In this document: positions 53,332-62,951 of the stretch, in pieces
Numbering within the stretch: the first letter of the stretch is position 1
Layout: the number at the start of each line of letters is the position of its first letter
Source of the DNA: [Zimmermannella] faecalis ATCC 13722
Lineage (GTDB): Bacteria; Actinomycetota; Actinomycetes; Actinomycetales; Microbacteriaceae
Reading direction: 5' to 3'
Length of the DNA: 64,000 nucleotides
NCBI RefSeq assembly: GCF_000381765.1
Contig: NZ_KB907074.1
Span: 62,001 to 126,000, forward strand
Made by a program: the position numbers and the translations under genes
Notes under the pieces: model-generated
What the model saw: only the letters and a program-made list of their open reading frames with translations
Told to the model about the DNA's origin: nothing
The model's database searches: none

Positions 53332-54699
53332 ATGACGCATCCCGTGCCACTTCAGACGTCCCCCATCGACCTTTCCGGTCTCGAGGCCTGGCGTGACAAG
53401 CCCATCAAGCAGCAGCCCGCGTGGCCCGACAAGGCCGCGGCGCAGCGCGTCGTGACGGAGCTCTCGAAGCGCCCGCCGCTCGTGTTTGCGGGCGAGGTCG
53501 ACCGCCTCCGCACCCGTCTCGCCGACGCGGCCGCGGGCGGGGCCTTCGTGCTGCAGGGCGGCGACTGCGCCGAGACGTTCTCGGGCGCTACGGCCGACAA
53601 GATCCGTGCCCGCGTTTCGACGATCCTGCAGATGGCGCTCGTGCTCACCTACGGCGCCTCGATGCCGGTCGTGAAGATGGGCCGCATGGCCGGCCAGTTC
53701 GCAAAGCCGCGCTCGAGCGACACCGAAACCCGCGAGGGCGTGACCCTGCCCGCGTACCGCGGCGACATTGTGAATGACTTCGCGTTCACGCCCGAGTCGC
53801 GCACGCCCAACCCTGAGCGCATGCTCGAGGGCTACCACGTCTCGGCATCGACGCTCAACCTGATCCGCGCGTTCACGACCGGTGGCTTCGCAGACATGCG
53901 TGAGGTGCACTCGTGGAACACGGGCTTCGCGAAGAACCCCGCGAACTCGCGCTACGACGCGATGGCCCGCGACATCGATCGCGCCCTCGGCTTCATGGCG
54001 GCTACCGGCGCCGACTTCGAGGCGATGAAGGAGGTCGAGTTCTACGTCGGCCACGAGGGACTGCTGCTCGAGTACGAGCGGGCGCTCACCCGCATCGACT
54101 CGCGCACGGGGCACCCGTACGACACGTCGGCGCACTTCATCTGGATCGGCGAGCGCACCCGCGACCTCGACGAGGCGCACATGGACTACTTCGCGCGCGT
54201 GCGGAACCCGCTCGGCGTGAAGCTTGGCCCGTCGACGACGCCCGAGACGATGCACCGCATCATTGAGAAGCTCGACCCGAACCGCGAGCCGGGCCGCCTG
54301 ACGTTCATCACGCGCATGGGCGCCGGGAAGATTCGCGACGTGCTGCCGGGCCTGCTCGAGGCCTCGAAGGCCGAGGAGTCGACGCCGCTGTGGGTCACCG
54401 ACCCGATGCACGGCAACGGCTTCACGAGCGAGCGCGGCTTCAAGACCCGCAACTTCGACGACATCGTCGACGAGGTGAAGGGCTTCTTCGAATCGCACCA
54501 GCAGGCCGGTACGCATCCCGGCGGCATTCACGTCGAGCTCACCGGCGACGACGTCACCGAGTGCCTCGGCGGCTCCGAGCACATCGACGAGGACGCCCTC
54601 GCGACGCGCTACGAGTCGCTCTGCGACCCTCGCCTCAACCACATGCAGTCGCTCGAGCTCGCGTTCCTCGTCGCCGAGCTGCTGCAGCAGCGCGGCTAG
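53332..54699 (+). CDS. aroG: 3-deoxy-7-phosphoheptulonate synthase, class II
   Basis: The 455-residue enzyme is a class II (plant-type) DAHP synthase: VLQGGDCAETFSG near 68, VVKMGRMAGQFAKPRS near 111, YHVSASTLNLIRAFTTGGFAD near 167 and DPMHGNGFTSERGFKTRNFDD near 357. It condenses phosphoenolpyruvate and erythrose 4-phosphate to open the shikimate pathway. Class II enzymes are the rule in actinobacteria. It starts at ATG 53332. Its stop overlaps that of the convergent kinase gene in a CTAG. Confidence 0.95.
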   Translation: MTHPVPLQTSPIDLSGLEAWRDKPIKQQPAWPDKAAAQRVVTELSKRPPLVFAGEVDRLRTRLADAAAGGAFVLQGGDCAETFSGATADKIRARVSTILQMALVLTYGASMPVVKMGRMAGQFAKPRSSDTETREGVTLPAYRGDIVNDFAFTPESRTPNPERMLEGYHVSASTLNLIRAFTTGGFADMREVHSWNTGFAKNPANSRYDAMARDIDRALGFMAATGADFEAMKEVEFYVGHEGLLLEYERALTRIDSRTGHPYDTSAHFIWIGERTRDLDEAHMDYFARVRNPLGVKLGPSTTPETMHRIIEKLDPNREPGRLTFITRMGAGKIRDVLPGLLEASKAEESTPLWVTDPMHGNGFTSERGFKTRNFDDIVDEVKGFFESHQQAGTHPGGIHVELTGDDVTECLGGSEHIDEDALATRYESLCDPRLNHMQSLELAFLVAELLQQRG

Positions 54700-56669
54700 A
54701 ACTCGTAGGTGGCGGAGATCTTGATGGTCGAGCCTCGCTCGACCTCTTCTCCGCCGCCCGGCGACTGCGCCGACACCTTCGCGTCGTCGAGCAGCACGCT
54801 CGGGATGCTGTGATCGACCTCGAAGCCTGCGGCCTCGAGCTCGGCGATCGCCTCCTTCGCGCCCTTGCCCGTGACGTCGGGTACCTCGACGAGGTCGGGC
54901 CCGAGCGACACCACGAGGTTCACGGTCGACCCCGGCACCATGGGGTCGGCCGTGTTCTCTTGCGAGATCACGACCCCCGCGGGCACTGACGAGCTGTACT
55001 GCTCGCTCACGACGGCGCCGCTGAGGCCGACGTTGTCGAGCGCGGCCTGCGCCTCGTTCTGTCCCATGCCCGTCACCTCGGGCACCGAGCCGGCCGACAC
55101 GACGAGACGAATCGCCTGCTGCTCGGCCATCTCTTGGGGGAGCGCCTCGCCGGTCTCGGTCGTGCCGCGTATGACGTGGTCGGCCTCGAGTGATGAATTG
55201 AACTCAAGCGTGTGGGTCTCGGCGTCGACCGTGAAGCCGGCGTCGACGATCGCCTGCTCGGCCTCGGCCGTCGTGAGACCCTCGAGCGCGGGCACGGTGA
55301 GGATGCGCGGCCCGGCCGAGACCGTGAGGTTGACGGGGGTGTCGGGTGCGAGGCGAGTGTCGGGCGCCGGGTCCATCTCGATGACGGTGCCCTCGGGCAC
55401 CTCGAGCGAATTCTCTTGCACGACTTCGCCGACGGTGAAGCCGGCGTCGACGATGCGCTGTTCGGCGTCGGCCTGCGCGAGTGAGGTGACGTCGGGCGTC
55501 GCGTCGTAAGAACCCGGGCCAACTCCCTGGTACCAGCCGAGCGCACCAGCAAAGAGTGCGAGCACGAGCACGACGATGGTCGCGACGACGCCCGAGCGGC
55601 GCTTTTGCCCGTTGAGCCGCTGTAGGCGTCGGGCCGCGGGTGCTCCCTCGGCGGCGGCCGGTACGACGGCGTAGTCGGGTTCATCGGCGAGCCTGTCGAC
55701 GGGCCCGGTCGGCTGCAGGAGTGTGTTCGGGAGCGAGTCATTGTCCGACTCGGCGAGCAGGTGCATCCCGGTGTCGGTGAAGCGCTCGGTCGCGGCCGCG
55801 AACGACGTCGTCGCGCCGCCGCCCGAGATGATGTCGCGTTCGGCCTGCCGCAGCGCGGCGAGCATCGCGCCGGCGTCGGCCGGGCGGTCTTCGGGATCGC
55901 GCTCGGTCGCCCACACGACGAGGTCGTCGAGTTCGCCGGGCACGCCCGACTGGGCCTCGCTTGGGGGCGGAACGTTGTCGTTTGCGTGCCGGTAGGCGAT
56001 GTTCACGGGTTCGTCGCCGCGGTACGGCTGCTCGCCGACGAGCATCTCGTACATCATGATGCCGGCTGAGTAGATGTCGCTGCGCACGTCGGCGAGGCCC
56101 TTGGTGACCAGCTCGGGCGCGAGGTACGCGATCGTGCCGAGCAGCACCGAACCGCTCGCCGTGTTGTTCGTCACGGCGCGCGAGAGGCCGAAGTCGGAGA
56201 GCTTGATGCGGCCGTCGTCGGCGAGCAGCACGTTCTCGGGCTTGATGTCGCGGTGGATGATGCCCTGACGGTGGGCGACCTGCAGGCCCGCGAGCACCGC
56301 ATCCATGATGTCGATCGTCTGCTCGACCGTGAGCCGGTGGTGATCGTGCAGCAGGTCGCGCAGGGTGATACCCGGCACGTACTCCATGACGATGTACGCG
56401 AGCCCCTCGTCGTCGCCCTGGTCGTAGACATTTACGAGGTTCGGATGCGCGAGTCGCGCCGCCGACTGGGCCTCACGAATGAAGCGGTCGCGGAACGAGT
56501 CGTCGGCCGCGAGGTGCTCGTGCATGATCTTGATCGCGACGCGGCGGTCGAGTCGAAGGTCGGTCGCAACGAACACGGTCGCCATGCCGCCACGCGCGAT
56601 GAGTGAGCGCACCTGGTACCGACCGTCGACGAGACGGCCAATGATGGCGTCGGAATTCACATGGCTCAC
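54696..56669 (-). CDS. pknL: PASTA-domain Ser/Thr protein kinase, PknL-like
   Basis: The 657-residue protein has a cytoplasmic kinase domain at about 17-275: GGMATVFVA loop, VAIKIM Lys, HRDIKPENVLL catalytic loop near 137 and SDFGLSR near 158. A membrane helix lies at about 363-382 (GVVATIVVLVLALFAGALGW). Four extracellular PASTA repeats follow to the end. PASTA domains bind peptidoglycan or muropeptides and link wall status to phosphorylation. The position next to aroG and the Rv2175c-like gene matches PknL. GarA is a likely target in the same cell. Confidence 0.9.
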   Translation of the reverse strand: MSHVNSDAIIGRLVDGRYQVRSLIARGGMATVFVATDLRLDRRVAIKIMHEHLAADDSFRDRFIREAQSAARLAHPNLVNVYDQGDDEGLAYIVMEYVPGITLRDLLHDHHRLTVEQTIDIMDAVLAGLQVAHRQGIIHRDIKPENVLLADDGRIKLSDFGLSRAVTNNTASGSVLLGTIAYLAPELVTKGLADVRSDIYSAGIMMYEMLVGEQPYRGDEPVNIAYRHANDNVPPPSEAQSGVPGELDDLVVWATERDPEDRPADAGAMLAALRQAERDIISGGGATTSFAAATERFTDTGMHLLAESDNDSLPNTLLQPTGPVDRLADEPDYAVVPAAAEGAPAARRLQRLNGQKRRSGVVATIVVLVLALFAGALGWYQGVGPGSYDATPDVTSLAQADAEQRIVDAGFTVGEVVQENSLEVPEGTVIEMDPAPDTRLAPDTPVNLTVSAGPRILTVPALEGLTTAEAEQAIVDAGFTVDAETHTLEFNSSLEADHVIRGTTETGEALPQEMAEQQAIRLVVSAGSVPEVTGMGQNEAQAALDNVGLSGAVVSEQYSSSVPAGVVISQENTADPMVPGSTVNLVVSLGPDLVEVPDVTGKGAKEAIAELEAAGFEVDHSIPSVLLDDAKVSAQSPGGGEEVERGSTIKISATYEF

Positions 56670-56776
56670 GCTGGCAGGGTAGTCCGCCGCGCCAAATGAC
56701 GGCGTGTGAAACTCCGCAACGCGTCGATCTCGCGGCGTGGTGGCAGGCGGGCGCCAGAATCTGCGACGATTACGGG

Positions 56777-57136
56777 GTGACCGAAGATAACGCCACGAAC
56801 GTGTACGCCGACCACGACTGGATCACGCTGAAGGAGGCGGCCACCCAGCTCGGGGTGTCGTCGGGTCGACTCCACCGACTCATGGAGGAGCGCTACCTGT
56901 GCTCCGTGAAATACGACGGCGACAAGAAGATGCCGCAGGCGTTCGTCATCGACGGTGAGCCGCTCGCCGGCCTCCGCGGAACGCTCACGCTGCTCGCCGA
57001 CCATGGCATCGAGGGCGACGAGGCGATGACCTGGCTGCTCACCGAAGACGACGGGCTCGGCGCGACGCCCGTGCGCGCGCTGCAGCAGGGGCGCAAGGCG
57101 CCCGTGCGCAAGCTCGTGCAGCTCTTCGCGGGCTAG
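56777..57136 (+). CDS. Rv2175c-like DNA-binding protein
   Basis: The 119-residue protein has a helix-turn-helix near residues 15-40 (DWITLKEAATQLGVSSGRLHRLMEE) and a C-terminal part with MPQAFVIDGEPLAGLRGTLTLL near 55. This is the actinobacterial Rv2175c family, whose M. tuberculosis member is phosphorylated by PknL, which weakens DNA binding. The kinase gene is divergent next door. GTG 56777 leaves 107 bases for the shared promoter; ATG 56696 would leave only 26 and adds an unconserved N-terminus. It ends 6 bases before the convergent polyprenyl synthase gene. Confidence 0.8.
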   Translation: MTEDNATNVYADHDWITLKEAATQLGVSSGRLHRLMEERYLCSVKYDGDKKMPQAFVIDGEPLAGLRGTLTLLADHGIEGDEAMTWLLTEDDGLGATPVRALQQGRKAPVRKLVQLFAG

Positions 57137-57142
57137 CGAACG

Positions 57143-58231
57143 CTACGCGCGGCGGCGGGCCGTTCGCTCGGCGAGATCGACGAAGACGTCGCGGGTCGCG
57201 GGCGCGAGCTCGGCGGCGTCGATCGCCGCGACGGCCTCGTCGAGCCACGCCTGGATGCGCGCCTCGACGGCATCGAGCGCGCCCGTCGCGATGAGCTCGC
57301 GCTGCATTTCGGCGATCTCGTCGGCCCGCAGGTCGGGCTGCCCGAGGCGGGTCGCGAACAGCTCGCGCTCCCGCTCGTCGCCACGCGCCGCGAGCTCGGC
57401 GACGAGCAGCGTGCGCTTGCCCTCGCGGAGGTCGTCTCCGGTCGGCTTGCCGGTTTCGCGGGAATCGCCGAACACCCCGAGCACGTCGTCGCGGAGCTGA
57501 AACGCGAGGCCGAGGGGGAGTCCGATCGCGCTCGCGCGGTCAAGCTCGTCGGCGGTCGCGCCCGCGAGGCTCGCGCCGAGACGAAGCGGCGCCTCAACCG
57601 AGTAGCGGGCCGACTTCGAGGTCGCGATTGTGATCGCGCGGTCGACCCAGTCGGCGACGGGAATCACCGGCCACGCGAGCTCTTCGACCACGTCGAGGTA
57701 CTGCCCGGCCGTCACCTCGGTGCGCATCCGGCTGAACTCGGCTGCCGCGCGGTCACTGCGTTCGGCGCGGACGCGCCCGCGCGCCGCCGTGAGCGCATCG
57801 TCGCTCCACATGAGCAGCAGGTCGCCCGCGAGGATGGCGGCCGAGGTGCCAAAGTGCTCGGCGTCTCCGGTCCAGCCTCGGTCGCCGTGCAGTGCCTCGA
57901 AGGCGCGATGCGTCGAGGGCATGCCTCGGCGCGTATCCGATCGGTCGAGCAGGTCGTCGTGGGCGAGGGCTGCAGCGTGAAAGAGCTCCACCGCGACCCC
58001 CGCATGCACGAGGGCGTCGGCGAGGTCCGGGTCGGTCTGTGCTGACGCGAGGCTCGCGCCGGCGGCGATGAACTGGGCCCGAGTGCGCTTGCCGCCGCTC
58101 GTAAAGCGCACGAGGTGATCGAGAAGCGGGCCGAGGTCGTTGCTGAGGCGCACGAGGCCGGGGCGATGCCGGTCGATGACCCGGGCGATCTCGTCGTTGA
58201 CCTGGTCGATGATCGGGAAGCTTTCAGTCAC
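57143..58231 (-). CDS. Polyprenyl (probably geranylgeranyl) diphosphate synthase
   Basis: The 362-residue enzyme has the first Asp-rich motif in AALAHDDLLDRSDTRRG near 91 and the second in QLRDDVLGVFGDSRETGKPTGDDL near 245. The second motif reads DDVLG in place of DDxxD, as is common in actinobacterial members. GGKRTRAQF near 47 binds the substrate. It extends isoprenoid diphosphates for menaquinone, carotenoid or polyprenyl carriers. The position matches idsA2 in the M. tuberculosis block; the exact chain length is not readable. Confidence 0.88.
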   Translation of the reverse strand: MTESFPIIDQVNDEIARVIDRHRPGLVRLSNDLGPLLDHLVRFTSGGKRTRAQFIAAGASLASAQTDPDLADALVHAGVAVELFHAAALAHDDLLDRSDTRRGMPSTHRAFEALHGDRGWTGDAEHFGTSAAILAGDLLLMWSDDALTAARGRVRAERSDRAAAEFSRMRTEVTAGQYLDVVEELAWPVIPVADWVDRAITIATSKSARYSVEAPLRLGASLAGATADELDRASAIGLPLGLAFQLRDDVLGVFGDSRETGKPTGDDLREGKRTLLVAELAARGDERERELFATRLGQPDLRADEIAEMQRELIATGALDAVEARIQAWLDEAVAAIDAAELAPATRDVFVDLAERTARRRA

Positions 58232-58330
58232 GCGTTCATTCTATTCAGCGGTGAACGTCGTAGAATAAAGGTTCACCTTTCGACGGTGAGTTTTGACCGT
58301 GGGCAAGCGCCCGCAGACTGCGAGGTAATC

Positions 58331-58729
58331 ATGGCACTCTCTGAGCAGGAGCAGCGGCTGCTTGACGAGATGGAACGCAGCCTCTACCAGCACGATGCCG
58401 ACGTCGTTTCGACCGGCGCTTCGGGCGGGCTCGTCGTCACTGCCCGGTCGATCACCATCTCGGTGCTCGCCCTCGCAGCGGGCCTTGCGATCATTGTCGG
58501 CGCCATGGCCATCTCGCAGCCCTGGGCCGGGCTGCTCGGCTTCGTCGTGATGATCGGTGGCATCTACTGGGCGTTCTCGTCGGCCGGGCGCGCGGGCGGT
58601 AACGCTGCCAGCGACGCGGTCCCTGAGATGCCGAAGACCGGCGCGAGCGCGAAGCCGGGCGCCGGTGGCCGCGGCTTCATGGATCGCATGGAAGACCGCT
58701 GGGACCGTCGACAGGACGACCGGAGCTAG
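58331..58729 (+). CDS. DUF3040 family small membrane protein
   Basis: The 132-residue protein starts at ATG 58331. It begins MALSEQEQRLLDEMERSLYQHDAD, the signature opening of DUF3040, then two hydrophobic segments near 38-58 and 62-82. A polar C-terminal tail with GRGFMDRMEDRWDRRQDD follows. It precedes the division cluster, as Rv2169c does in mycobacteria. Its function is unknown. A terminator follows 41 bases after the stop. Confidence 0.88.
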   Translation: MALSEQEQRLLDEMERSLYQHDADVVSTGASGGLVVTARSITISVLALAAGLAIIVGAMAISQPWAGLLGFVVMIGGIYWAFSSAGRAGGNAASDAVPEMPKTGASAKPGAGGRGFMDRMEDRWDRRQDDRS

Positions 58730-58770
58730 CGCTCCACCCCCAACCCCCACTTCGCTCCCCGAGCGAACGA

Positions 58771-58806
58771 AACGGGGCCGACCCTCACGGGTCGGCCCCG
58801 TTTTTT
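58771..58806 (+). terminator. Intrinsic terminator before the division cluster
   Basis: Bases 58771-58784 pair perfectly with 58789-58802 over 14 positions around a 4-base loop, followed by TTTT. It ends the DUF3040 transcript and isolates the dcw cluster that starts at mraZ. This is the textbook form. Confidence 0.93.
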
Positions 58807-58956
58807 GGGTTTCCGAACCAAATTGGTGCCGCATTGGGGCAGATTCGCGGGTTTTCCCTCCACCGTCCTCCACCCGCCTCAAGCCCAGGAGTTTCCACGG
58901 TTCTCTCAGGAAAAACCTCGCGAAAATCGCCCCATATGAGCAAGTGGTGGGGTGTT

Positions 58957-59001
58957 GTGGAGTAAAGTGGTGGTCAATGGAACGAGGTGGGCGAACGGTG
59001 G
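58957..59001 (+). promoter_or_regulatory. Phased MraZ-type repeats and dcw promoter
   Basis: GTGG or ATGG recurs at 58957, 58967, 58977 and 58987, exactly 10 bases apart, with a further GTGG at 58998 one base out of phase. MraZ proteins bind direct G-rich repeats (TGGG-N5 or AAAGTGG-N3) with this same 10-base period. TAAAGT at 58963-58968 is a good -10 element inside the array, so MraZ binding would repress its own operon. The mraZ start is at 59036. The 58807-58956 stretch shows nothing clear. Confidence 0.72.
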
Positions 59002-59035
59002 CGAGGCCACCACGAGCTGAGGGGAGGCCGTGCCG

Positions 59036-59467
59036 ATGTTTCTTGGTACGTACTCGCCCAAGCTCGACGAGAAGGGCCGACTGATCCTCCCCGCGAAGTT
59101 CCGTGAGCAGCTCGCCGAGGGCGTGGTGCTCACGCGTGGGCAGGAACGGTGCATCTACGTGTTCTCGAACGCCGAGTTCGAGGGGTTTCACGACCGCATC
59201 CGTCAGGCACCCGTGACGAGCAAGCAGGCGCGCGACTACCTGCGCCTGCTGCTGTCGGGAGCCCACGCCGAAGTTCCCGACAAGCAGGGCCGCGTCACCC
59301 TGCCGCAGCAGCTGCGGCAGTACGCGGGCCTCGACCGTGAGCTCGCGGTGATCGGTGCGGGAAGCCGCGCCGAGATCTGGGATGCCGAGGCCTGGAACAA
59401 CTACGTAACCGCAAACGAAGCCGCGTTCTCCGAGACCGCAGAGGAGGTGATCCCGGGACTGTTCTAA
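59036..59467 (+). CDS. mraZ: Transcriptional regulator MraZ
   Basis: The 143-residue protein has the two SpoVT-AbrB-like repeats: [24 protein letters not shown] at the start and [22 protein letters not shown] near 78. It binds the repeats upstream of its own operon and represses the division cluster. ATG 59036 is used because AGGGGAGG at 59020-59027 lies 8 bases before it; GTG 59030 is too close. The rsmH gene follows. Confidence 0.95.
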   Translation: MFLGTYSPKLDEKGRLILPAKFREQLAEGVVLTRGQERCIYVFSNAEFEGFHDRIRQAPVTSKQARDYLRLLLSGAHAEVPDKQGRVTLPQQLRQYAGLDRELAVIGAGSRAEIWDAEAWNNYVTANEAAFSETAEEVIPGLF

Positions 59468-59569
59468 CCCTGTCGTGTGGCCCAGAGTCGGTCACCCTGA
59501 CGCACCTTCCCCGGCGCCAGGTTGAGTGACTCGGGACCACGCGGCAGGGCGAGAACTCAGCGGAATGCG

Positions 59570-60532
59570 ATGACCCGAGATCTCTCTTCGATTCACCTTC
59601 CCGTCATGCGCGAGCGCGTCGTCGAGATGCTTTCGCCGACCCTGTCGTCGCCGGGCGCGATCTACGTCGACTGCACCCTCGGCATGGGTGGCCACGCCGA
59701 GGCAGTACTCACCGCGAACCCGAACGCCCGCCTCGTCGGCATCGACCGCGACGAGGCCGCGCTCGAAATCGCCGGGGAGCGGCTCGCCCCGTTCTCCGAG
59801 CGCGTGACGCTCGCGCACGCCGTCTACGACGAGTTCGACGCGGTGCTCGACGATGCCGGCATCGACGAGGTCGACGCTGTCTTCTTCGACCTCGGCGTCT
59901 CATCGCTGCAGCTCGACGAGGCCGAGCGCGGCTTCTCGTACATGCGGGATGCGGCGCTCGACATGCGCATGGACCGCTCGCGCGGCGTCACGGCGGCGGA
60001 GCTCGTCGCCGAACTTTCCGAGGCCGAGCTGCGCGAGCTCTTTTACCGCTACGGCGATGAGAAGCTCGCGCCCCGCTACGCCGCTGCGATCGTGCGGGTC
60101 CGCGCCGAGCAGCCGATCGAGACGACCGGCCAGCTCGTCGACCTGCTGCAGGCGGCAACCCCGGCCGCGAAAAAGCACGCTGGTCACCCCGCGAAGCGCG
60201 TGTTTCAGGCGCTGCGGGTCGAGGTGAACGGCGAGCTCGACGCGCTCGAATCCGCGCTGCCGCAGGCGCTCGGGCGCGTGCGTGTCGGCGGACGCGTCGC
60301 CGTCGAGTCGTATCAGTCGCTCGAAGACCGCCTCGTCAAGCGCGTCTTTCAGGTCGCGAGCACCTCCGACGTGCCACGAGGCCTGCCCCTCACTCCCGAC
60401 CAGCTCGAAGCCGAGTTCCGCTCCCTCACGAGGGGTGCCGAGCAGGCCACCGAGACCGAAGCCACCGAGAACCCGAGAGCAAAGCCCGTGCGCCTGCGCG
60501 CGGTCGAACGAATTCGGAGCCGAACCTCATGA
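59570..60532 (+). CDS. rsmH: 16S rRNA (cytosine-N4) methyltransferase RsmH
   Basis: The 320-residue protein begins MTRDLSSIHLPVMRERVVEML and shows the SAM-binding VDCTLGMGGHAEAVL near 34, FFDLGVSSLQLDEAERGFSY near 105 and the C-terminal VESYQSLEDRLVKRVF near 258. It methylates C1402 of 16S rRNA. ATG 59570 is chosen; a TTG 48 bases upstream is less likely. It follows mraZ and overlaps the next gene by 4 bases. Confidence 0.95.
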   Translation: MTRDLSSIHLPVMRERVVEMLSPTLSSPGAIYVDCTLGMGGHAEAVLTANPNARLVGIDRDEAALEIAGERLAPFSERVTLAHAVYDEFDAVLDDAGIDEVDAVFFDLGVSSLQLDEAERGFSYMRDAALDMRMDRSRGVTAAELVAELSEAELRELFYRYGDEKLAPRYAAAIVRVRAEQPIETTGQLVDLLQAATPAAKKHAGHPAKRVFQALRVEVNGELDALESALPQALGRVRVGGRVAVESYQSLEDRLVKRVFQVASTSDVPRGLPLTPDQLEAEFRSLTRGAEQATETEATENPRAKPVRLRAVERIRSRTS

Positions 60533-61107
60533 CCAGCGCACTACCCACACGTCGCCAGCAGCCGGCACCGGGCACGCAGCCGACGACGCAGTCGCGCCCG
60601 CGCCTGCGCGCCATCCCGGGCCTCGGAGGTCGGCCGAAGTTCTCGGGCCGGATGCTCGTGGTCGCGCTCGTAGCGCTCCTCATTGCCTTCTTTGTGCAGC
60701 TCGCGCTCTCGACGGTCATCATTCAGGACGCCTATCGCGCCGACGACCTCGAGAGCCAGCAGCTCGAGCTCGAGCGCGAACACACGGCGGCACTTGAAGC
60801 CTCCGACGCCGCCGCGTCGCCGCAGCATCTCGCTGAGCGCGCGACCGAACTCGGCATGGTGCCGAGCACCGGCAACTCCTACCTCGACCTGAACACGAAC
60901 TCGCTCGTCGACGCCGTCGAGGGCAGCGTCGTCGCGGGCGGCGGCTCGGCAATCGACCCCTCGCTCGTGCCGAACGGCGTGCTCGACAGCAAGGACGACG
61001 AGGCCGCAGAAGCTGAGAAGGACTCCGAGGGCGGAGCGTCGAGCAAGGAAGAGGCGGAACCTGCCGTACCTTCTGAGTTCGAGCTTTCGTCGCCCTCCAC
61101 GCACTAG
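60529..61107 (+). CDS. ftsL: FtsL-like division protein
   Basis: The 192-residue protein has a basic Pro-rich cytoplasmic tail, one membrane helix at about 43-65 (MLVVALVALLIAFFVQLALST) and an extracellular coiled coil with DLESQQLELEREHTAALEAS near 73. The C-terminal 70 residues are acidic and low in complexity. The topology and position between rsmH and ftsI match FtsL, although the sequence itself is poorly conserved in the family. It would join FtsB and FtsQ at the septum. It overlaps rsmH in an ATGA. Confidence 0.8.
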   Translation: MTSALPTRRQQPAPGTQPTTQSRPRLRAIPGLGGRPKFSGRMLVVALVALLIAFFVQLALSTVIIQDAYRADDLESQQLELEREHTAALEASDAAASPQHLAERATELGMVPSTGNSYLDLNTNSLVDAVEGSVVAGGGSAIDPSLVPNGVLDSKDDEAAEAEKDSEGGASSKEEAEPAVPSEFELSSPSTH

Positions 61108-61156
61108 CCCCGTGCGGCGGGGCGACCGGCCGCGAACGAACGGGAAGGAGCGTGGA

Positions 61157-62938
61157 ATGGCCAAGACGCGCCGACGCAGCAGCCGGGCGACCCCCGTGCT
61201 CCTCGTCATCGTGTTCGTCATCGTGCTGTTCGCCGGACGCCTGCTGACCCTGCAGGTGTTCGACGCGAGCGCAATCAACGCGGAGGCTGATGGCCGCCGT
61301 GGGCAGACCTCGACCCTGTGGGGCACGCGCGGATCGATCACCGACGCGAACGGTGCCGTCCTGGCGTCGAGCGTCGACCGCTTTGACATCACGCTCGCAC
61401 CGGTGAACATGAAGGACTTCAAGCGGCTCAACCCCGAGACGAACAAGTACGAGGAAATCTCGGTGCAGCAATCGCTCGAGCAGATCGCCGATGCCATCGA
61501 TAAGGACGCCGACGATCTCAAGGCGTCGGTCGACGCGGTGCTCGCGGCCGACCCCGATGCGCAGTTCGGCTACCTCGCGCAGGGCGTGACGCTCGAGCAA
61601 TACCAGGCCGTTCGCGACCTGCGCATCCCGTGGGTGTACTTCGAGCGGCACCCCGAACGCACGTATCCGAGCGGCGCCGTCGCGGGCAACCTCTCGGGAT
61701 TCGTCGGCAGCGACGGCACGCCGCTTGCCGGGCTCGAGCTGCAGTACGACGCCTGTCTCGCCGGGCAGAACGGCGAGGAGACGTTCGAGCGCTCGCAAGA
61801 CGGCGTCGCGATTCCCGGTTCGGTTGTCACGGTTTCGGATCCGGTGCAGGGCGGCACGCTGCAGCTCACGATTGACACCGACACGCAGTGGCGCGCCGAC
61901 CAGATCATCGCCGAGCAGGTGCAGAAGACGAACGCGCTCTACGGCACCATCACCGTCGTCGACGTGAAGTCGGGCGCGCTCGTGGCCGCCTCCGAGTATC
62001 CGATCGTCGACCCCAACGACCCCGGCGAAAGCGATGCTGACGACCGCGGTTCGCGGACCTTCACCGCGCCGTATGAGCCCGGCTCGATCATGAAGCCGAT
62101 CACGGCATCGATGCTCTACGACCAGGGCGTGCTCGACCCCTCCGAGGTCATCACGGTGCCCGACACGTGGGACAAGAACGGCGCGAAATTCGGCGACGAC
62201 GCGCCCCACGACCCCGTCAAGATGAACATGAACGGCGTGCTCACGGAGTCGTCGAACGTCGGCACGGCGACCTTCGCCGATCGCCTCTCGGCACAGACCC
62301 GGCACGACTACCTGCTCAGCTACGGCCTCAACGAGACCACCGGGGTGAACTTCCTGGGCGAAGAACCGGGCATCGTGCGACCGGCCGAAGACTGGGATGC
62401 GCAGACGAACTACGCGTCGACGTTCGGCCACGGCGTCACCGCGACCGTTGCCCAGATGGCGAGCGCCTACCAGGCCCTCGCGAACGGCGGTTCGCACATC
62501 CCGCTGCAGCTCATCTCAGGCTGCACGCTCGAGGACGGCACCGTCACCGACCAGCCCGACACGACCCCGAGCCAGGTCGTCTCGCCAGAGGCTGCCGAGC
62601 TCGCGCTCGAGGGCATGGAATCCGTCGCACGAGAGGGCTGGCTCGCCGACCAGGTGCAGGTGCCCGGCTACCGCGTCGGCATCAAGACCGGTACCTCGGA
62701 GCGCGTCGACGCCGAGTCCGGCACGTACATTCACGGTTCGAACAACGTGTCGATGGTCGGAGTCGCCCCTATCGACGATCCGCAATACGTTGTGCTCGTG
62801 ACGTTGGCCGACCCGACTACCATCACTACGAGCGCGGCCACCGCGCCGGCGTGGCAGCAGACGATGTCCTATGTGCTCTCCGCCAACAACGTCGCGCCCT
62901 CGCCGCAGCCGTATCCAGAAATCGACATCGTTCACTAG
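61157..62938 (+). CDS. ftsI: Penicillin-binding protein FtsI/PbpB (septal transpeptidase)
   Basis: The 593-residue class B penicillin-binding protein has one N-terminal membrane helix (about 16-34), a dimerisation domain with WGTRGSITDANGAVLASSVD near 55 and the transpeptidase domain. The catalytic motifs are PGSIMKPI (SxxK), ESSNVGT (SxN) and IKTGTSE (KTG). It crosslinks peptidoglycan at the division site. ATG 61157 follows AAGGAG at 61144-61149. It lies 49 bases after the ftsL-like gene. Confidence 0.95.
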   Translation: MAKTRRRSSRATPVLLVIVFVIVLFAGRLLTLQVFDASAINAEADGRRGQTSTLWGTRGSITDANGAVLASSVDRFDITLAPVNMKDFKRLNPETNKYEEISVQQSLEQIADAIDKDADDLKASVDAVLAADPDAQFGYLAQGVTLEQYQAVRDLRIPWVYFERHPERTYPSGAVAGNLSGFVGSDGTPLAGLELQYDACLAGQNGEETFERSQDGVAIPGSVVTVSDPVQGGTLQLTIDTDTQWRADQIIAEQVQKTNALYGTITVVDVKSGALVAASEYPIVDPNDPGESDADDRGSRTFTAPYEPGSIMKPITASMLYDQGVLDPSEVITVPDTWDKNGAKFGDDAPHDPVKMNMNGVLTESSNVGTATFADRLSAQTRHDYLLSYGLNETTGVNFLGEEPGIVRPAEDWDAQTNYASTFGHGVTATVAQMASAYQALANGGSHIPLQLISGCTLEDGTVTDQPDTTPSQVVSPEAAELALEGMESVAREGWLADQVQVPGYRVGIKTGTSERVDAESGTYIHGSNNVSMVGVAPIDDPQYVVLVTLADPTTITTSAATAPAWQQTMSYVLSANNVAPSPQPYPEIDIVH

Positions 62939-62951
62939 CACCAGGAAGACA

